Below are positions 5,236 through 5,285 of a stretch of DNA of 5,285 nt, piece after piece. The notes beneath the pieces are model-generated. The model did no database searches. It saw nothing but the letters and a program-made list of their open reading frames with translations, and was not told where the DNA came from. This DNA is from Gammaproteobacteria bacterium (GTDB lineage: Bacteria > Pseudomonadota > Gammaproteobacteria > Pseudomonadales > Porticoccaceae): contig QNFO01000118.1 of NCBI GenBank assembly GCA_003646355.1, positions 1-5,285 of the forward strand, written 5' to 3'. Both the position numbers and the translations under genes were made by a program. The first letter of the stretch is position 1. Each line of letters begins with the position of its first letter.

Positions 5236-5285
5236 ATGACTATCGATGCCCAAACTGTACTTGAGAAAACCTTTGGCTACGCCCA
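5236..5285 (+). CDS. recQ: Probable ATP-dependent DNA helicase RecQ, N-terminal fragment
   Basis: Only the first 16 residues are in the window (MTIDAQTVLEKTFGYA); the gene runs off the right edge. VLEKTFGYA matches the start of RecQ helicases, where a segment like E. coli VLQETFGYQQFRPGQ precedes the helicase motifs. RecQ is a 3'-5' helicase in recombination and replication-fork repair. No helicase motif is visible, so the call rests on this short match. No Shine-Dalgarno precedes the ATG, and a TATAAT box lies just upstream. Another protein with the same short start cannot be excluded. Confidence 0.6.
   Translation, partial: MTIDAQTVLEKTFGYA

Overview
The window looks like chromosomal DNA of a free-living gammaproteobacterium, perhaps of the marine Pseudomonas/Cellvibrio/Spongiibacter-like groups. 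The reasons are a GreB with the pseudomonad-style N-terminus (MGRYRPP...), a MoaE that matches enterobacterial MoaE through most of its length (EHYPGMTEKAL, EARNRW, MDYLK), compact genes with Shine-Dalgarno sites, and moderately high GC. Genus and species cannot be fixed from this sequence.

Layout, left to right: (1) the 3' part of an S9-family serine peptidase gene, cut by the left edge, followed 7 bases later by greB (transcript cleavage factor); (2) about 370 bp without a gene, holding a candidate sigma70-type promoter and several small hairpins; (3) an alpha/beta-hydrolase gene; (4) a convergent intergenic region with a 20-bp perfect palindrome and a 14-bp-stem terminator; (5) on the minus strand, a small AT-rich staphylococcal-nuclease-like gene with a TTG start; (6) a divergent intergenic region; (7) an SMP-30/gluconolactonase-family gene; (8) a tight moaE-mobA pair for molybdenum cofactor synthesis, both with GTG starts; (9) an intergenic stretch with nested inverted repeats and a TATAAT box, leading into the first 16 codons of what is most likely recQ, cut by the right edge.

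Two gene pairs probably form transcription units: peptidase-greB and moaE-mobA. MoaE is the large subunit of molybdopterin synthase and MobA attaches GMP to the finished cofactor, so these act in the same pathway, although the usual partner moaD is absent here. The alpha/beta hydrolase, the nuclease and the SMP-30-like protein appear to be independent single-gene units with no evident functional link.

I found no CRISPR array, tRNA, rRNA, transposase or recognisable defence cassette, and I do not think the window holds a new multi-gene system. The points most worth a second look are the compositionally foreign nuclease gene with its own terminator, the palindrome beside that terminator, the almost leaderless promoter arrangement before recQ, and the alternative pairings at the 3' end of mobA.
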